A stretch of 18,456 nucleotides of DNA from CAZCWX01 sp964502465 (lineage in GTDB: Bacteria > Desulfobacterota > Binatia > Bin18), in NCBI GenBank assembly GCA_964502465.1, contig CAZCWX010000089.1:1-18456 (forward strand), in the 5' to 3' direction. Both the position numbers and the translations under genes were made by a program. The notes below the pieces were generated by a model. The model was not told the origin of the DNA. It saw nothing but the letters and a program-made list of their open reading frames with translations, and did no database searches. Numbering within the stretch: the stretch's first letter is position 1; every line of letters begins with the position of its first letter. This document shows, in pieces, positions 6,785 to 14,248 of the stretch.

Positions 6785-7435
6785 TCAGTTCAGGTACACC
6801 AGGACAAAGAGTACTACCCACAGCGCGCCGACATAGTACCAATACATCCCACAGATTTCGATACCAACAAGGCGACGTGAGGAAAATCGTCCTTGTGTTG
6901 CCTGCCACAGGACTGCGAGCAGCCAGATAACTGCGACAAGCACGTGAGCCCCGTGGCAGCCAATCAAGACGTAGAAGGTTGCTCCATAGACACCAGTGGA
7001 TACGGTGAGCCCATCGCGGATCAACTGGGTCCATTCGTATCCTTGTATAGTGAGAAACGTGATCCCGAGCAGCGCCGTTATCCCTAAATTTTTTATCAAT
7101 CCCGGCTGATAATCAAGCCGAATATCCCTGATTGCTCGGTGCATAGTGTAGCAACTGAAGAGCAGGACAAAGGTATTGATCCAGGTCACTCCTACAGGCA
7201 AGTATAAGCTTGCGGATGGCCACGCGACGCTACCAAAGCGAAACACGACATACGCGCCAATCAGACCAGCGAAGAGCATCGTCTCAGCACCAATGAGCAT
7301 CAACATCCCTAGGTGCGCATTGCTCACTGGAGGAGGGGAAACCGGGGATGAGGGAGGGCCACCGCCGAAACTGGGTGCACGTTCTATCTGAGTAAACTGC
7401 TCTAGCGCTTGATTGCTTGCTGTACCGCGGGGCAT
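6785..7435 (-). CDS. Cytochrome c oxidase subunit III, second diverged copy
   Basis: A 216-residue COX3-family protein with a proline/glycine-rich N-terminal extension (about 1-38) and five predicted spans. It keeps the helix-III glutamate in QGYEWTQL (131-138) and HGAHVLVA (161-168). The final-helix motif is changed: where the canonical copy has YWHFVDLVW, this one has YWYYVGALW (198-206), so the His and Asp are lost. It may form a second subunit III-like partner in the same complex, replacing the longer seven-span COX3 of other oxidases, or be tuned to another role. It follows the 38-residue peptide gene by 30 bases, with GGAG about 11 bases before the ATG. Confidence 0.9.
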   Translation of the reverse strand: MPRGTASNQALEQFTQIERAPSFGGGPPSSPVSPPPVSNAHLGMLMLIGAETMLFAGLIGAYVVFRFGSVAWPSASLYLPVGVTWINTFVLLFSCYTMHRAIRDIRLDYQPGLIKNLGITALLGITFLTIQGYEWTQLIRDGLTVSTGVYGATFYVLIGCHGAHVLVAVIWLLAVLWQATQGRFSSRRLVGIEICGMYWYYVGALWVVLFVLVYLN

Positions 7436-7465
7436 TGCGTTGTTATCTCCTCGCGACAGATTGAC

Positions 7466-7582
7466 CTACGCAAAGATAATAAAAAACACTGTCGCAGTGA
7501 AGTAGGCAAGAATAAAAAGGATGAGTCCTACTCCCAACGCACGGTTGTGGGCTTGCTGTTGTAGGCGACTGATGAAATTCAT
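7466..7582 (-). CDS. 38-residue single-span membrane peptide, putative small oxidase subunit
   Basis: Reading the minus strand from the ATG at 7580-7582 to the TAG at 7466-7468 gives 38 residues: a short polar, basic N-terminus (MNFISRLQQQAHNRALG) and one hydrophobic span (about 17-38) that runs to the end. AAGGG lies about six bases before the ATG. It fills an otherwise empty 165-base gap between cyoE and the second subunit III, on the same strand, with 18- and 30-base gaps. Tiny single-span subunits are known in heme-copper oxidases (CoxIIa of ba3, subunit IV of Paracoccus aa3, CcoQ of cbb3), and this has the same shape. No similarity can be claimed from sequence alone. Confidence 0.72.
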   Translation of the reverse strand: MNFISRLQQQAHNRALGVGLILFILAYFTATVFFIIFA

Positions 7583-7600
7583 GGTGCCCTTCGTGCGTTG

Positions 7601-8506
7601 CTAAAAAGATAATTTATCGAGAGCCATGACCGCTAGAAGAACGGGAAGGTAAACGAGAGAAACAAACACCAGCTTGCGAGCTGCCGCGCGTGAGCTGGCA
7701 CGTGCAAGCCCAACTCCGTACCAGAGAAATATCACTCCAAGCGAGAGGGCAACAAAAAAGTACACGACTCCGGCGAGCCCTATGAGGGTGGGAAGAAGAC
7801 CGACAGCGAGGAGCGCAAGGCAATTGCTCACAATCTGACGACCGGTGCTTTTCCCGTCGGGCTCAATCACGGGTAAGAGTCGAAATCCTGCCCGCGCATA
7901 GTCTTCTTGGTATAACCAACCAATCGCGAGGGAATGGGGAAGTTGCCAGAGAAACATGATGGTAAACAGCACCCACGCCTCAACATTGAACGACCCCCGA
8001 GCGGCAACCCAGCCAATGACTGGCGGGAGCGCGCCAGGAATCGCACCAACAAGACTACATAAAGATGTCTTCGGTTTGAGTGGAGTATAGGCAAAAAGAT
8101 AGCTTCCAACAATGAAAGTGGTCACGATACTGCTTAAAGGGTTGACTACAATCGTAAGATAGAGCAGGCCTATAGCGGTCATGAGCGCACCGAACGCCAG
8201 GGCGTCAGTGGGCTGGAGTCTGCCGTCTGGAAGAGGGCGCAGACGAGTGCGTTGCATTTTCGCGTCAGCCTCACGCTCGATGACTTGATTCAAAGCAAGG
8301 GTTCCTCCAGCCGCAAGCGCAGTGCCGAACAAAGTATGGAGCAAGCAGAGATAGTCAGGTGTCCCCTGAGACCCAAGGTAGAATCCCACGAGCGTTGTGA
8401 CCAGGACCATTACCACAACCCGGGGTTTCGTCAGTGCAAGAAAGTCTATGGTTCGACGTCGAGTACGATCAACGTCGATTTCGAGAGTCTCTGTTTGCGG
8501 TATCAT
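7601..8506 (-). CDS. ctaB: Protoheme IX farnesyltransferase (heme O synthase, CtaB/CyoE)
   Basis: A 301-residue UbiA-superfamily prenyltransferase with about eight or nine spans. The first catalytic motif is complete: N73-Q-V-I-E-R-E-A-D-A-K-M-Q-R-T-R-L-R-P-L, the family's NxxxDxxxDxKMxRTxxRPL with Glu in place of the usual first Asp residues. The second region YQEDYARAGFRLLPV (199-213) matches the YxxDYxxxGxxMLPV motif. The enzyme attaches a farnesyl group to protoheme IX in the inner membrane, giving heme O for conversion to heme A by the upstream CtaA. Its start overlaps the ctaA stop (ATGA at 8503-8506). The length is normal for the family. Confidence 0.95.
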   Translation of the reverse strand: MIPQTETLEIDVDRTRRRTIDFLALTKPRVVVMVLVTTLVGFYLGSQGTPDYLCLLHTLFGTALAAGGTLALNQVIEREADAKMQRTRLRPLPDGRLQPTDALAFGALMTAIGLLYLTIVVNPLSSIVTTFIVGSYLFAYTPLKPKTSLCSLVGAIPGALPPVIGWVAARGSFNVEAWVLFTIMFLWQLPHSLAIGWLYQEDYARAGFRLLPVIEPDGKSTGRQIVSNCLALLAVGLLPTLIGLAGVVYFFVALSLGVIFLWYGVGLARASSRAAARKLVFVSLVYLPVLLAVMALDKLSF

Positions 8507-9468
8507 ACCGGTACGTGTTCAGAAACAAGCTGCGGCTGGGTGTCCTGAGGCGATTGATTCAACCGCTGATAGGCCCACAGGGTGAGCACTGCACACGCTA
8601 CCAACATCAATGCCCCTACCACCACATGGCTTGTCGCTAATGCAATCACAACAGGACTAAGAAAGGCGCCTGATTCAGTGAATTTTCCTAAATAAGCGCC
8701 GAAACCAAGAACAAGTTGCAATACCAACAAACTCAGCAGGTAATGAGCAGAACGTGTGAGTGGACGTTGATCTGCATGGGACCGGCGCACTCGTGCGGCG
8801 AGCAGGATCACGTGTATCGAGACCAGGGCTGCACCAATAATGTGCATTTCGACCCATTCGCCGGTATGACGTACCAGCGCTCCTAAGATCAGTTGAAGAT
8901 AAATAAATCCAGCGGTCAACAGACCAAGACGTTGCACCTTAGCGGCGTCGATGGCTGGTTTTCTCGCAGTTTCTTGCTTCCATTCAGCAGAAGTTACAAC
9001 AGTTAAGACTGCCAGGAGAGCGAAAAATGCCTGGGCGAAGCAGGCGTGAATGATCGCCAGGGTGTGTTGCAAAAGCACAACACGTAAGCCGCCGAGAACG
9101 CCTTGCATAATCACTGCGCCAAGCGCGACCACTCCTAGCCAGCGAACGATCGGGCGGGCATCGGTACGCCATAATACAAAGGACAAGAGGACAGTCAGTA
9201 CACCAACAAGAGAGCCAAGGAGTCGATGACTATGCTCGTAAAAAATACCTCCCACCATCTGCGACCACGGGAACAAGAACATATTGTGGCCAAAGGTCGT
9301 AGGCCAGTCAGGCACTGCCAGACCCGCCCCTGTACTGGTGACCAAACCCCCAACAAACAGAAGCGGGAGCGTCGCGATTGTCGTGACTAGCGCAAGGCGA
9401 TGTGGCCACGGGGAGTCCTCTGCAACGCGACAGTGGAGGGATGTAGACATCGGAGCCTGTTCACTCAT
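8503..9468 (-). CDS. ctaA: Heme A synthase (CtaA/COX15 family)
   Basis: A 321-residue protein with about eight spans in two pseudo-symmetric halves. The heme-ligand histidines are present: H79 and H81 in YEHSHRLLG (with the conserved E78), H135 and H141 in the QHTLAIIH segment, H201 and H209 in RHTGEWVEMH, and H281 in ATSHVV. CtaA hydroxylates the methyl group of heme O to make heme A for the aa3 centre. The ATG at 9466-9468 is chosen because it overlaps the subunit I stop (TAATG), although the reading frame is open 54 bases further upstream into that gene. It is coupled to ctaB downstream. No cysteine pair of the Bacillus type is seen in the first extracellular loop. Confidence 0.93.
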   Translation of the reverse strand: MSEQAPMSTSLHCRVAEDSPWPHRLALVTTIATLPLLFVGGLVTSTGAGLAVPDWPTTFGHNMFLFPWSQMVGGIFYEHSHRLLGSLVGVLTVLLSFVLWRTDARPIVRWLGVVALGAVIMQGVLGGLRVVLLQHTLAIIHACFAQAFFALLAVLTVVTSAEWKQETARKPAIDAAKVQRLGLLTAGFIYLQLILGALVRHTGEWVEMHIIGAALVSIHVILLAARVRRSHADQRPLTRSAHYLLSLLVLQLVLGFGAYLGKFTESGAFLSPVVIALATSHVVVGALMLVACAVLTLWAYQRLNQSPQDTQPQLVSEHVPV

Positions 9469-11222
9469 TAGTGCACCGCCGCCGCGGCTTCGGGTCCAAG
9501 GCGACGATCCTGTGGTAACCAATCCTCTTTGACGAGAGGGGAACTATATTCGTACGGGCCACGGTATACGGTTGGAATCGCGTCGAAATTCCCGTGCGGA
9601 GGAGGAGACAGAGCACCCCATTCTAGTGTGTTCGCCTGCCACGGATTGCGTTCCGCCTTTTTGCCAGCGAACAGACTCCAGAAGAAATTGAAGATGAAGA
9701 CAAACTGCGAGACAAAGAGGCAAAAAGCGCTCATGGTAATGAAAACATTCCACCACTGCATATTGTGGAGAAATTCATATTGCATCGGATTGTAAATCCG
9801 CCGCATGTGTCCTGCGACACCAAGAAAATGCATGGGGAAAAATGCGGCATTAAAGAAAATATAGGTGAGCGCGAAATGGATCTTTCCTAGGGGTTCGTTC
9901 ATCATGCGGCCAAATATTTTCGGGAACCAGTAATAGAGGGCAGCAAACATGCCAAAGATGATTCCCGCCACAACGTAGTGGAAGTGGGCCACGATGAAGT
10001 AGGTATCGTGGATAAAAATGTCTACTGGCGTTGAGGCCATATAGATACCGCTGAGGCCGCCGATCACAAAATTCGATACGAAGCCGAGAGCAAACAGCAT
10101 CGGGCTAGTGAATTGGATATTCCCGCCCCACAACGTGCCAAGCCAGTTGAAGGTTTTAATTGCTGAAGGTACGGCGATGACCATCGTGGACAACATGAAT
10201 GCCGTACCGAGTAAGGGATTCATCCCGCTGATAAACATGTGATGGCCCCAGACGACCCAAGACAGAAAGGCCAAAGCGATCATCGAGAACGCCATTGCCC
10301 GGTAGCCGAAGATCGGCTTGCGTGAAAAGGTCGAGAGAATGTCTGAGGTCACCCCCATGGCTGGTAGAACGAGGATGTACACTTCGGGATGACCAAAAAA
10401 CCAAAAGAGATGCTGCCACAAGAGAGGTGAGCCACCACCTTCAGGCAGGAAAAAGCTGGTACCCATCGTCCGGTCGAATAACAGCATCGCCAGAGCTGCA
10501 GTCAAGACCGGCAAAGCCAAGAGGAGGAGGACTGCGGTGACGAACAAAGACCAAATAACGAGCGGCAGACGAAACCACGTCATGCCCGGCGCCCGCATAT
10601 TGATGACCGTGGTAATGTAGTTAATCGAACCCATGAGAGAAGAAAAACCGAGAACCAGCAAGCTAATGATCCACAGGTTCACACCCCAATCCACGCCTGA
10701 GTAGGTAGCGTTGGCTGAAAGCGTGGCGTACATAGTCCACCCGCCACCCGCTGCCCCGCCCGGCACGAAAAAGCTATACATAATCAAGATGCTCGCTGGC
10801 ACTGCTGTCCAGAAAGACAGCATGTTCAGCACGGGAAAGGCCATGTCTCGGGCGCCAATCATCAGGGGGATGAGAAAATTACCAAACCCGCCCACCATGA
10901 ACGGCATAACCACGAAGAAGATCATGATGGTCGCGTGCATGGTAAACAAGGCATTGTAAAATGCCGGATCCATATGACCGTCATACATGTACGGCTCGGG
11001 AATCCACGTGGTAAAGGGGACCTGCGTTTCAGGCCAGGCTAACTCCCACCGCATCATCATCGCCATGAGCCCACCAAAAACGAGCATAAGCATGCTCATG
11101 AAGAGGAACTGCCTGCCGATCATTTTATGGTCGGTGGAAAAGATGTACGTACGAATAAACCCTAGCTCCTCGTGATGCACCTCGTGTGCAGCGTGCGCTG
11201 CAATTGCTCCTGCGTCGGCCAT
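9468..11222 (-). CDS. ctaD: Cytochrome c oxidase subunit I, A1-type proton-pumping catalytic subunit
   Basis: A 584-residue, twelve-span heme-copper oxidase core. Visible ligands and residues: heme a histidines H96 and H415; heme a3 ligand H413; CuB ligands H278, H327 and H328; the cross-linked tyrosine Y282 within GHPEVY (277-282). The D channel is intact (D126, N115, N133, N201, E280), as is the K-channel lysine K356. The XGHPEV motif with E280 marks an A1-type oxidase. It reduces oxygen to water with electrons from CuA, pumping protons across the inner membrane. It begins 42 bases after subunit II with AGGAGAGG before the ATG, and its stop overlaps ctaA. It ends in a hydrophilic tail with no fused subunit III. 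Confidence 0.98.
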   Translation of the reverse strand: MADAGAIAAHAAHEVHHEELGFIRTYIFSTDHKMIGRQFLFMSMLMLVFGGLMAMMMRWELAWPETQVPFTTWIPEPYMYDGHMDPAFYNALFTMHATIMIFFVVMPFMVGGFGNFLIPLMIGARDMAFPVLNMLSFWTAVPASILIMYSFFVPGGAAGGGWTMYATLSANATYSGVDWGVNLWIISLLVLGFSSLMGSINYITTVINMRAPGMTWFRLPLVIWSLFVTAVLLLLALPVLTAALAMLLFDRTMGTSFFLPEGGGSPLLWQHLFWFFGHPEVYILVLPAMGVTSDILSTFSRKPIFGYRAMAFSMIALAFLSWVVWGHHMFISGMNPLLGTAFMLSTMVIAVPSAIKTFNWLGTLWGGNIQFTSPMLFALGFVSNFVIGGLSGIYMASTPVDIFIHDTYFIVAHFHYVVAGIIFGMFAALYYWFPKIFGRMMNEPLGKIHFALTYIFFNAAFFPMHFLGVAGHMRRIYNPMQYEFLHNMQWWNVFITMSAFCLFVSQFVFIFNFFWSLFAGKKAERNPWQANTLEWGALSPPPHGNFDAIPTVYRGPYEYSSPLVKEDWLPQDRRLGPEAAAAVH

Positions 11223-11264
11223 TGATAACCTCTCCTCGGGGATTTTGTTGTTGAACTTGACAGT

Positions 11265-11957
11265 TTATGAGTGTGTTTCAGTTTGCGCCGCTTGAGCCGC
11301 AGCCGATGGCCACTGCTCGCTCACCCATTTCTGGTACTCTTCCGGAGTGAGGACATAGAGCCAGCCTTTCATGCCAGAATGGCCAAACCCGCAAAGTTCG
11401 GCGCAAGGAATCTCGTATTTACCTGGTTTGTCGGCTTGAAACCAGCCAACGATCTCCCGGCCGGGGACAAGATCTTGCTTGAATCGCAGGTGGGGCAGGA
11501 AAAAGCTGTGAATGACGTCTTTCGCCTGTAAGATCACACGAATCGGCTTGCCGACCGGGACGTGAATGTCATTATCGATCTGTTTATCGTCTGCAGTGTT
11601 GAACTGACCATCCGGACCAGGATAGACGATCTCCCAGTTAAATTGCTTGCCAGTCACTTGGATGACCACATCAGTCTGTGGGATGTCAATTTTTAGCTCA
11701 TCCCATTTGGCTTTACTGGCAAAACCTAAGCCAATGAAAACCAGAGCTGGGATCACGGTCCACATGATTTCCAGAGTCGTATTGCCATGAGTATAGGTCG
11801 CCTGGCGACCTTCCTTGTGTCGATACAGAAAAAGGAATATCACCATCAGTGCCGTTACCAAGATAAACGCGGCAGCGGTGATATAATAAATAAAGTAAAA
11901 GAGCGAATCGATGCCTGACCCGTAGGGAGAAACGTCTTCCGGAAGCCACCGTAGCAT
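11265..11957 (-). CDS. ctaC: Cytochrome c oxidase subunit II, CuA-binding, without cytochrome c domain
   Basis: A 230-residue protein with two N-terminal spans (about 18-46 and 63-81) and a periplasmic cupredoxin domain. The CuA ligands are complete: H150 in DVIHSFFLP, then C185, E187, C189, H193 and M196 in CAELCGFGHSGM. The aromatic electron-entry region QFNWEI (105-110) is present. The protein stops soon after the cupredoxin fold (tail rich in Ala, Gln and Thr), so unlike caa3 oxidases it has no fused cytochrome c and needs a separate donor. The frame is open to an ATG at 12038, but the ATG at 11957 is preferred: AGAGGG lies about ten bases upstream, it gives a normal N-terminus, and a likely promoter (11995-12022) falls inside the longer version. 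Confidence 0.95.
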   Translation of the reverse strand: MLRWLPEDVSPYGSGIDSLFYFIYYITAAAFILVTALMVIFLFLYRHKEGRQATYTHGNTTLEIMWTVIPALVFIGLGFASKAKWDELKIDIPQTDVVIQVTGKQFNWEIVYPGPDGQFNTADDKQIDNDIHVPVGKPIRVILQAKDVIHSFFLPHLRFKQDLVPGREIVGWFQADKPGKYEIPCAELCGFGHSGMKGWLYVLTPEEYQKWVSEQWPSAAAQAAQTETHS

Positions 11958-11994
11958 GAGGATTTTTCCCTCTTTTCCCGTGAGAATCGTCCCC

Positions 11995-12022
11995 TTTATA
12001 GCGAAAAACCGAGCCACCGCAA
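11995..12022 (-). promoter_or_regulatory. Probable promoter of the cytochrome oxidase operon
   Basis: On the minus strand TTGCGG (12017-12022) and TATAAA (11995-12000) are separated by 16 bases. The -10 box matches five of six consensus positions; the -35 box is weak. Transcription would start near 11988, giving a leader of about 30 bases before the preferred subunit II ATG at 11957. No activator site could be recognised. Confidence 0.45.
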
Positions 12023-12123
12023 GGGGAGGGAGTTGCATGCTGGCGATACTTGATTTTCCTCACTGTTCAAGAACGCACGCAGCGAGATTTCCCTGTGACA
12101 ATGCAGGAGAGTGCCGCCCTGAA

Positions 12124-12152
12124 TTGACAAATTCTTTGGCGATCGTTAGTCT
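12124..12152 (+). promoter_or_regulatory. Probable promoter of the membrane protein/ferredoxin pair
   Basis: A perfect TTGACA (12124-12129) is followed after 17 bases by TAGTCT (12147-12152), a weak -10 that keeps the important second A and last T. Transcription would begin about 12159, only a few bases before the ATG at 12163, where no ribosome-binding site is visible. The transcript could therefore be leaderless or nearly so. Confidence 0.42.
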
Positions 12153-12162
12153 CTAAAAAGCT

Positions 12163-12345
12163 ATGGAAAAAACAGGTCTTGATCAATTTCTTGAGATTAT
12201 GCTCAAGCCAGATAATATCCCCATCGTTGGCTTAATGGTGCTGATATTTATTTTCTCGTGGCTGTCTTTTCGCGAGGCGCGCAAAAATGACCAACTGATC
12301 GAAGAAGGGCGTGCCGATGAAATCCTCAAAGAAATGCAGAAGTAG
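12163..12345 (+). CDS. 60-residue single-span membrane protein paired with ferredoxin
   Basis: A short protein with a polar N-terminus, one hydrophobic span (about 20-36, IPIVGLMVLIFIFSWLS), and a charged, probably cytoplasmic helical tail (REARKNDQLIEEGRADEILKEM). It is followed after 11 bases by the four-cluster ferredoxin gene, so the two are almost certainly cotranscribed. A plausible role is to tether or partner that ferredoxin at the membrane, but no family is recognised and this is inference. There is no clear Shine-Dalgarno sequence; see the promoter just upstream. The pair is transcribed divergently from the oxidase operon. Confidence 0.75.
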   Translation: MEKTGLDQFLEIMLKPDNIPIVGLMVLIFIFSWLSFREARKNDQLIEEGRADEILKEMQK

Positions 12346-12356
12346 GGAGACCGTTA

Positions 12357-12824
12357 ATGCCGTTCACTATCGTTGCCGAGAACTGTACTGGCTGTAGCGC
12401 CTGCGAAAAACGTTGTCCGACAAAGGCGATTAGCGGCGATCCGAAGAAAGCGTATTTCATCGAGCCTTCTCTGTGTATTGATTGCGGCGCGTGCGGAGTG
12501 ATCTGTCCTGATGAGGCGATTCTCGACACGTTTGGTAATGTTACCCATGTACTGAAAAGAGCCGAGCGCCCCATCGCGGTTGTTCATCCAGACAACTGCA
12601 ATGGCTGTGGGGTCTGCATCGATGTCTGCCCGTTCGACTGCCTGTATCCATCGCCTAACAATGGCCCTCAGTATCTTGGCAAGGTTGAAGTTGACGAGAA
12701 AACCTGCGTCGGCTGTAAACTCTGCGAAGAAGTGTGTGGTTGGGAGGGAGTCTATATTATGCCAACCGGCGAGAAAGAAGCGTTTCTCGCTTCCCTTGAC
12801 AGTGAAGTCGAAGCCGCAGCGTAA
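12357..12824 (+). CDS. Ferredoxin with four [4Fe-4S] cluster motifs
   Basis: A 155-residue protein made of two 2[4Fe-4S] bacterial-ferredoxin modules. The cysteines fall into four Cx2Cx2Cx3C sets: C10/13/16/20, C40/43/46/50, C81/84/87/91 and C117/120/123/127; the first three sets end in CP, the last in CG. Proteins with this architecture pass electrons between dehydrogenases and acceptors, often as subunits of membrane-linked complexes. There is no signal peptide, so it is cytoplasmic. AGGGAG about seven bases upstream supports the ATG at 12357. The partner is probably the membrane protein encoded just before it; a catalytic subunit is not in the window. An intrinsic terminator lies about 65 bases after the stop. 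Confidence 0.93.
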   Translation: MPFTIVAENCTGCSACEKRCPTKAISGDPKKAYFIEPSLCIDCGACGVICPDEAILDTFGNVTHVLKRAERPIAVVHPDNCNGCGVCIDVCPFDCLYPSPNNGPQYLGKVEVDEKTCVGCKLCEEVCGWEGVYIMPTGEKEAFLASLDSEVEAAA

Positions 12825-12890
12825 AGAGAGAGCCTCCGGGGGAAAGAAAACCTCTTACTATGCGAAACGTTTCTTACAGGAGAGATTCGA

Positions 12891-12919
12891 CAGGGAGCCA
12901 CAAGGCTCCCTGTTTTTTT
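12891..12919 (+). terminator. Intrinsic terminator after the ferredoxin gene
   Basis: A perfect nine-base-pair stem, CAGGGAGCC/GGCTCCCTG, closes a four-base ACAA loop and is followed directly by seven T residues. It ends transcription of the ferredoxin pair on the plus strand. It lies nine bases beyond the stop of the convergent hisG gene; read on the minus strand the T-run is on the wrong side, so it is weaker in that direction. Confidence 0.92.
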
Positions 12920-12927
12920 GTCAACTC

Positions 12928-13800
12928 CTAAATGATTTTGTTCAGTGGATACTCAATGATGCCGACTGCACCGTTTTTAATGAGCTGCGGGATGAGTTCA
13001 CGTACGACCTCTTCGCTGATGATGCTTTCAATGGCAAACCACTCAGTTTTGTAGAGGGGGGACACGGTGGGGGCAGTAAGGCTGGGGAGCATCTCGACGA
13101 TGACATCGAGTTGCTCTCGCGGAACGTTCATTTTAATGCCGACTTTTGCTTCAGCAGTGAGTGCGCCTTTCAAGAGCAGAGCAATCTGCTCGATCTTTTC
13201 TCTCTTAGCGGGGTGTTGCCAGGCAAGACGGTTGGCGATGAGCTGCGGATTGGAGGTAAAGAGTTCCCAGATGATCTTCAAGCCGTGGGCACGGATGGTG
13301 GAACCAGACTCGGTCACTTCAACGATCGCGTCAACCAAGCCTTCGGCTGCTTTGGCTTCGGTTGCCCCCCAAGAGAACTCGACCTCAACCGCAATCCGGC
13401 GTTCCGCAAAATAACGGCGGGTGTACTCGACGAGTTCTGTGGCAATTCGTTTCCCTTGCAGATCTTCGAGTCGCCGTATGGGGGAATCATGGGGGACGGC
13501 CAGCACCCAACGGGTGGGCTGAAAGCTCGCTTTCGAATACACTAAATCAGCGACGACCTCGATAGCTGAGTCGGTCTCCATGATCCAGTCTTTACCAGTA
13601 AGACCAGCGTCCAAGGTGCCTTGTTCTACATAGCGCGCCATTTCTTGGGCACGCACAAGCATGCAGCGCAGAGTCGGGTCGTCGATCGTAGGAAAGTAAC
13701 TGCGTGAACTGGTGGTAATCTTCCACCCTGCCTTCTTAAAGAGATCAACAGTGGCAGATTCGAGGCTGCCTTTGGGGATGCCAAGTTTGAGAATTTCCAT
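12928..13800 (-). CDS. hisG: ATP phosphoribosyltransferase, long form (HisG_L)
   Basis: A 290-residue protein catalysing the first step of histidine synthesis, joining ATP and PRPP to give phosphoribosyl-ATP. The N-terminus LKLGIPKGSLE and the PRPP-binding stretch DAIVEVTESGSTIRAHG (157-173) are diagnostic. The length and a C-terminal region of about 75 residues (about 215-290) place it in the long, self-sufficient class with an ACT-like histidine-sensing domain, so no HisZ partner is required. The ATG at 13798-13800 overlaps the hisI stop (TAATG) and is preferred over an in-frame start 60 bases upstream inside hisI. It ends beside the terminator of the convergent ferredoxin operon. Confidence 0.96.
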   Translation of the reverse strand: MEILKLGIPKGSLESATVDLFKKAGWKITTSSRSYFPTIDDPTLRCMLVRAQEMARYVEQGTLDAGLTGKDWIMETDSAIEVVADLVYSKASFQPTRWVLAVPHDSPIRRLEDLQGKRIATELVEYTRRYFAERRIAVEVEFSWGATEAKAAEGLVDAIVEVTESGSTIRAHGLKIIWELFTSNPQLIANRLAWQHPAKREKIEQIALLLKGALTAEAKVGIKMNVPREQLDVIVEMLPSLTAPTVSPLYKTEWFAIESIISEEVVRELIPQLIKNGAVGIIEYPLNKII

Positions 13801-14186
13801 TATGCGCCCTTGCGGTATACCGTATCGGGGTCGAAGACTCGTTCCCCCTGCACCTGCCACTCGCCAGTTGTCAGGCGGTGTCTAAAGAAACAACTGCGAT
13901 ACCCTTCATGACACGCGGCCCCGCCATTTTGATGCACTTTGATGAGAACGGTGTCGGTGTCGCAATCCACCGCGATTGCCTGGACATCCTGCGTGTGGCC
14001 GGACGTTTCCCCTTTCATCCATAGGCGATCGCGCGAGCGACTGTAATAGTGGACCTTTCCAGTGCTCACGGTATTGTCCCAGGCCTCTTGGTTCATGTAG
14101 GCGAGCATTAACACCTCACCGCTCGTAGCGTCTTGTATGATGACTGGAACGATGCCGCCACCTTTCACAAAATCAATCGTAACCAT
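13800..14186 (-). CDS. hisI: Phosphoribosyl-AMP cyclohydrolase (HisI, single domain)
   Basis: A 128-residue cytoplasmic enzyme that opens the adenine ring of phosphoribosyl-AMP, the third step of histidine synthesis. Family motifs are clear: YYSRSRDRLWMKGETSGHTQ (47-66), the metal-binding D74-C75-D76-T-D78, and GGAACHEGYRSCFFR (88-102) with C92 and C99. There is no fused HisE pyrophosphohydrolase domain. It is translationally coupled to hisG; no other his gene lies nearby, so the pathway is scattered in this genome. The start is the ATG at 14184-14186. Confidence 0.96.
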   Translation of the reverse strand: MVTIDFVKGGGIVPVIIQDATSGEVLMLAYMNQEAWDNTVSTGKVHYYSRSRDRLWMKGETSGHTQDVQAIAVDCDTDTVLIKVHQNGGAACHEGYRSCFFRHRLTTGEWQVQGERVFDPDTVYRKGA

Positions 14187-14248
14187 GCTGGTTTCCTAAC
14201 ATAGGGAAAGAGGGGTCGCAAGCTGAGAAACTATGAAGAGTGTGTTAC

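Noticed and set aside
12580..13545. 321-codon plus-strand open frame spanning the end of the ferredoxin gene, the terminator and antisense hisG.
   Set aside because: It runs through an intrinsic terminator and is antisense to hisG, with no domain character.
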